Shown piece after piece: positions 23,038 to 25,968 of a DNA stretch of 25,968 nucleotides (position 1 is its first letter; every line of letters starts with the position of its first letter). This DNA comes from Muribaculaceae bacterium (GTDB lineage Bacteria > Bacteroidota > Bacteroidia > Bacteroidales > Muribaculaceae), in assembly GCA_017545095.1 (NCBI GenBank), contig JAFYCU010000092.1, positions 1 to 25,968 on the forward strand, in the 5' to 3' direction. The notes below the pieces were generated by a model. The model had not been told where the DNA came from, made no database searches, and was given only the letters and a program-made list of their open reading frames with translations. The position numbers and the translations under genes are program-made.

Positions 23038-25056
23038 TTAGTGTTTAAACAAGTTGATGCGCACTCCGGCATAGACCATAGCACCGCTCACGGGTCCCCA
23101 GATGAGCGTTGGTTCAAAACGCACACTCCATGGCCTGTCGGCAGCAATGATGGGCACTCGTTGCTTGTAGTTGGTGAGATTCTCACCACCCACATAGATG
23201 GAGAAATGGCGGAACCATCGGGTGACCTGCGCATTGAGCTGGAAGTAGGCTGGGAATTGGCTGTCCCACGCTGGGATGCCATCGGCAGTGAGGTAGCTGT
23301 CGGGCATGCGGCCGCCGCCGTTGAGTTGCAGAGTCACATCGAATTCCCACAAGCCAAGGGGAGTCTTGTAGGAAGCCGCCAGCAGTCCCTTGTAGCGTGA
23401 TGTGAGCGGCTTCTCACGCAAGAGGCCGCCATAGGTCATCTTCACGTCTTGGTAGCGGTAGGCCAGCGTGAGCTCGAGGCCATCCACAATGGGATAGGAT
23501 GCATCGATTTGCATGGTGTGTGAACGCGAACGACCGTTGAGGTTGGTGATGTGGACAACCATTGGCGAAGCGTCGTAGTCAACCATCATCTGCTGGTCAA
23601 AGCGGGTGTAGTGATACTCGGCATTCACCTTAAGCAGCCGCTCCCACAGGGGGATGTCGAACGAAGACGTGAAGCCAACGTTCCAAGCGCGCTCTTGCTG
23701 CAAGGAGTCGACAACGAGCCGCCGGCCACTGGCCAGCAAGTAGTTGTTCTCGGCCAGGGCATGCGGGGTGCGGTAGCCGCGGCCTGCCGAGAGCCTCAGC
23801 GTCCACACCGGCACCGGATGCCACCGCAGGTGCACACGCGGCGTGGCAAAGGTGCCGTACACGCTGCTGTGGTCCACCCGCAAACCAGTCATGAGCGTCA
23901 AGGCATCGTTGTGGGTAAGGGTGTACTGAAGATAACCACCGGCAACGGTCTCTTTTTCCATGACATGCACCACCGCACCCGTTGCGCTATTCTCAAGGCG
24001 ATAGTGCTGCGAGAGGTAATCGTGGTTCAGGCTCAGCCCGGCCGACAATGCATGCGATGGCGTGAAATGAGTCTCAAACAACAATTGAGCGTAGCCGTTC
24101 TTCTCACCAACGGAATAGCATTTATGGCCATAGAGGCCGTCGAAGTCGTGATAGGATGCCGAGGCCATGAAGGCAACGTTGGTGCCGTGGTCATGGTCAA
24201 GCACCAGCGCGTGTTTCATATACGCCTCGTAACGCCTGGTTTTGAGGTTGATCTCAAAGATCGGTTCACCATTGTGCGCCGTGGTTTGTCCACTCTTGCG
24301 ATGCTCGTCGAGCAGAGCCAGTCCGCCATGGAAAATATAACGGTCGCCGAGCCAGTCCCAACGGTTCTGCACATTCACCTGCCGCACGTTGGGCTGGTCA
24401 AGGAAATGGTCATGGTTGTGGTCCATATCGGCCAAGTTGTTCTCGTAGTGAGCCAGCACATTGGCATTCAGGCGCGGGGTGAAGTGGATGTTGCCATCGG
24501 CATTGGCTTCGATGCGGCCATCGGAGTTGCCATAGAGGTTAATGGTCACGCCAGGGTCATCCTCGGGTTTGAGGTATTCCACGTCGATTTGTCCCGTAAT
24601 GCCTTCAAAGCCATTGCGCACCGATGAAGCCCCTTTTGACACTTGTATGCTTTTCATCCACGGCCCCGGCACATAGCCCAAAGCAAACGGAGCCGCAGTC
24701 CCTCGCCAGTTGGGCATGTTCTCGGCAAGCATTTGCACGTAGGTGCCACTCAGTCCAAGCAATTTGATTTGCTTGGCCCCGGTGGCGGCATCGTTGTAGT
24801 TGACATCGACCGAAGGATTGGTGGAAAAGCTCTCTCCCAGATTGCAACAGGCGGCTTTGAATAGTTCGGCCTTGTTGATGCGCATGGTATTCTCGGCCCC
24901 CATTACACGCGACACCCCCAAGCGAAGTGCAGTCACCGTGACCTCGCCGATTTCCTTGCTCAACGACGTTTCGGTGCTGTCGTTAACCGTCTGCCCAAAC
25001 AGCGGACAGCTCGACAGCACCGACAACGCGATGGGAATCAATACAATGCGTGACAT
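23038..25056 (-). CDS. TonB-dependent outer-membrane receptor, probably for a metal or metal complex
   Basis: A 672-residue receptor with a signal peptide (cleavage near FGQ, about 22). The plug domain begins EVTVTALRLGVSRVMGAENT (about 38) and includes LFKAACCNLGESFSTNPSVDV (residues 66-85) with an adjacent Cys pair at 70-71, a feature I associate with the receptor subfamily encoded beside HMA proteins. The rest is a 22-strand-type barrel ending in FEPTLIWGPVSGAMVYAGVRINLFKH with the usual C-terminal aromatic-rich strand. His-rich loops occur at HNHDH (213-217) and LDHDHG (287-291). There is no N-terminal carboxypeptidase-like domain. It is shorter than SusC-type receptors and lacks a SusD partner, so it is not a glycan importer of that kind. 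Copper is the most likely ligand but is not proven. Confidence 0.85.
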   Translation of the reverse strand: MSRIVLIPIALSVLSSCPLFGQTVNDSTETSLSKEIGEVTVTALRLGVSRVMGAENTMRINKAELFKAACCNLGESFSTNPSVDVNYNDAATGAKQIKLLGLSGTYVQMLAENMPNWRGTAAPFALGYVPGPWMKSIQVSKGASSVRNGFEGITGQIDVEYLKPEDDPGVTINLYGNSDGRIEANADGNIHFTPRLNANVLAHYENNLADMDHNHDHFLDQPNVRQVNVQNRWDWLGDRYIFHGGLALLDEHRKSGQTTAHNGEPIFEINLKTRRYEAYMKHALVLDHDHGTNVAFMASASYHDFDGLYGHKCYSVGEKNGYAQLLFETHFTPSHALSAGLSLNHDYLSQHYRLENSATGAVVHVMEKETVAGGYLQYTLTHNDALTLMTGLRVDHSSVYGTFATPRVHLRWHPVPVWTLRLSAGRGYRTPHALAENNYLLASGRRLVVDSLQQERAWNVGFTSSFDIPLWERLLKVNAEYHYTRFDQQMMVDYDASPMVVHITNLNGRSRSHTMQIDASYPIVDGLELTLAYRYQDVKMTYGGLLREKPLTSRYKGLLAASYKTPLGLWEFDVTLQLNGGGRMPDSYLTADGIPAWDSQFPAYFQLNAQVTRWFRHFSIYVGGENLTNYKQRVPIIAADRPWSVRFEPTLIWGPVSGAMVYAGVRINLFKH

Positions 25057-25200
25057 GTTAAGATGCCAGCTCGTGGCCCTCTAAAACTCCCTAAAGGGGG
25101 ACTTGCTGTAGAATGACGAGAGCCAGGAGACAAGATGCACGATGGCTAACGCACGTTATACCCTATTGCGATAATTGTGCGTTGTGCACTAATACATACT
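25057..25200. repeat. Intergenic region with repeat words shared with the prmC leader
   Basis: TGCGATAATTGTGC followed by TTGTGCA at 25167-25188 matches 12811-12832 with one difference. Near the receptor gene, CCCTAAAGGG (25089-25098) lies in a TCCC/GGGA hairpin-like context. No TAnnTTTG box for the receptor operon is visible. Confidence 0.5.
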
Positions 25201-25968
25201 TTACTTCAGCCCACGGGCTTTGAGCAACGCCGAGGCATCGGGTGCGGCCATGCCAGTGAAGTCGCTGAACATCTTCATCAGGTCGCCCGTGTTGCCACGG
25301 CTGAGCACCTTGTCGGCAAAGTCTTGGCCTGTTTCGGGTTTCAGCGGTCCACGCTGGGCAAACACATCGGCAATGTTCACCGCCAGCACCTCGGTCCACA
25401 GGTAGCTGTAATAGCCTGCGGCATAACCGCCACCCCACACATGGTTGAAGTAGCTGGTGCGATAGCGGGGAGGAATCTGCGGGTCGAGCAGACCAACTTT
25501 CTCCAGAGCCTGGAGCTCAAAATCGGCAGCCTTGTCGGCCGTGGGCACGTCTTTCGACGAGAGGGTGTGCCAAGCCAGGTCGAGGCACGTGGCAGCCAAG
25601 TTCTCGCCCAAGGCATAAGCCGACTGGAAGTTGATGGACTTGAGCATCTTTTCCTTGAGGTCGGCAGGCATGGACTCGCCTGTTTCGCAATGGCGGGCAT
25701 AGTGGTCAAACACCTCGGGAATCGAGGCAAACGACTCATTGAACTGCGAGGGCATCTCCACAAAGTCGTTGGGCGTGGAGGTGCCACTGATCATGTTGTA
25801 CTGGCAGTCGGAGAGGATGCCGTGCAGGGCGTGGCCAAACTCATGGAACATCGTGGTCACCTCGTCCCAGGTGAGCAGCGAGGGTTTGCCCTCGGGAGCC
25901 TTGGCGTTGTTGCACACGTTATACACCACCGAGAGCTGGTCGCGCAGACGGCTCTGCTTGGCAAACTC
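25201..25968 (-). CDS. dcp: M3-family peptidyl-dipeptidase (partial, C-terminal part)
   Basis: A zinc metallopeptidase that removes dipeptides from the C-terminus of oligopeptides. The gene enters from beyond the window end; 255 codons are present. The zinc motif HEFGH in TMFHEFGHALHG is intact. The third ligand region is FNESFASIPEVFDHYARH with the Glu downstream of HEFGH, and GTSTPNDFVEMPSQ fits the dipeptidyl carboxypeptidase branch of family M3. The reading frame continues without a stop to the window edge, so no start can be given. Its 3' end is 144 bases from the receptor gene, with no good terminator between, so read-through transcription is possible. Confidence 0.9.
   Translation of the reverse strand, partial: EFAKQSRLRDQLSVVYNVCNNAKAPEGKPSLLTWDEVTTMFHEFGHALHGILSDCQYNMISGTSTPNDFVEMPSQFNESFASIPEVFDHYARHCETGESMPADLKEKMLKSINFQSAYALGENLAATCLDLAWHTLSSKDVPTADKAADFELQALEKVGLLDPQIPPRYRTSYFNHVWGGGYAAGYYSYLWTEVLAVNIADVFAQRGPLKPETGQDFADKVLSRGNTGDLMKMFSDFTGMAAPDASALLKARGLK

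Overview
The window reads as chromosomal DNA of a gut-type Bacteroidales bacterium. The sequence evidence is: promoters of the Bacteroidetes type (TTTG, about 19 bases, then TAnnTTTG) before several genes; a DUF6089-uppS-bamA cluster; a TonB-dependent receptor; many lipoproteins; a secreted protein with a Bacteroidales-style C-terminal tail; and a GH53 enzyme carrying a dockerin-like tail. Muribaculaceae or Prevotellaceae is my best guess, but nothing here fixes the family. Coding DNA is GC-rich and the non-coding gaps are clearly more AT-rich. I see no rRNA, tRNA, CRISPR array, transposase or phage gene.

Layout. 1-4214 (minus): an envelope operon, DUF6242-like lipoprotein, DUF6089 barrel, uppS and the 5' part of bamA. 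4215-4813: a divergent AT-rich gap with a promoter on each strand. 4814-7939 (plus): a 1041-residue secreted protein of unknown function, ending at a strong intrinsic terminator. 8148-9378 (plus): a stand-alone LytTR DNA-binding protein overlapping a single-pass membrane protein with a degenerate phosphodiester-glycosidase (NAGPA-like) domain. 9474-12585 (plus): two overlapping genes for an unknown lipoprotein and a large exported helical protein, behind a near-consensus promoter so close to the start codon that the mRNA may be leaderless. 12849-13700: prmC. 13949-14413: an Lrp/AsnC regulator. 14578-16749 (minus): a GH89 alpha-N-acetylglucosaminidase. 16860-19248 (minus): a coiled-coil lipoprotein, rsmI and a Pro/Glu-repeat protein in one operon. 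19713-20996 (plus): guanine deaminase. 21287-22552 (minus): a GH53 galactanase interrupted by one in-frame amber codon. 22666-25056 (minus): an exported heavy-metal-associated protein and its TonB-dependent receptor. 25201-25968 (minus): the C-terminal part of an M3 peptidase.

The strongest candidate for something undescribed is 8041-12585. A LytTR protein with no receiver domain overlaps the gene of a membrane protein. Upstream lies a 20-base dyad. The next operon is preceded by two identical 11-base direct repeats with a 21-base period, ending 16 bases before the -33 element. That is the site geometry known for LytTR regulators. The arrangement resembles the LytTR regulatory systems of Gram-positive bacteria (regulator plus membrane antagonist), with a pseudo-enzyme-like sensor and an unknown lipoprotein pair as the proposed output. 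This is inference from layout and motifs.

Other points of note are the single-base lesion in GH53, a perfect palindrome before the Lrp-type gene, three hairpins in tandem between convergent genes, and short repeat words shared between distant intergenic gaps.
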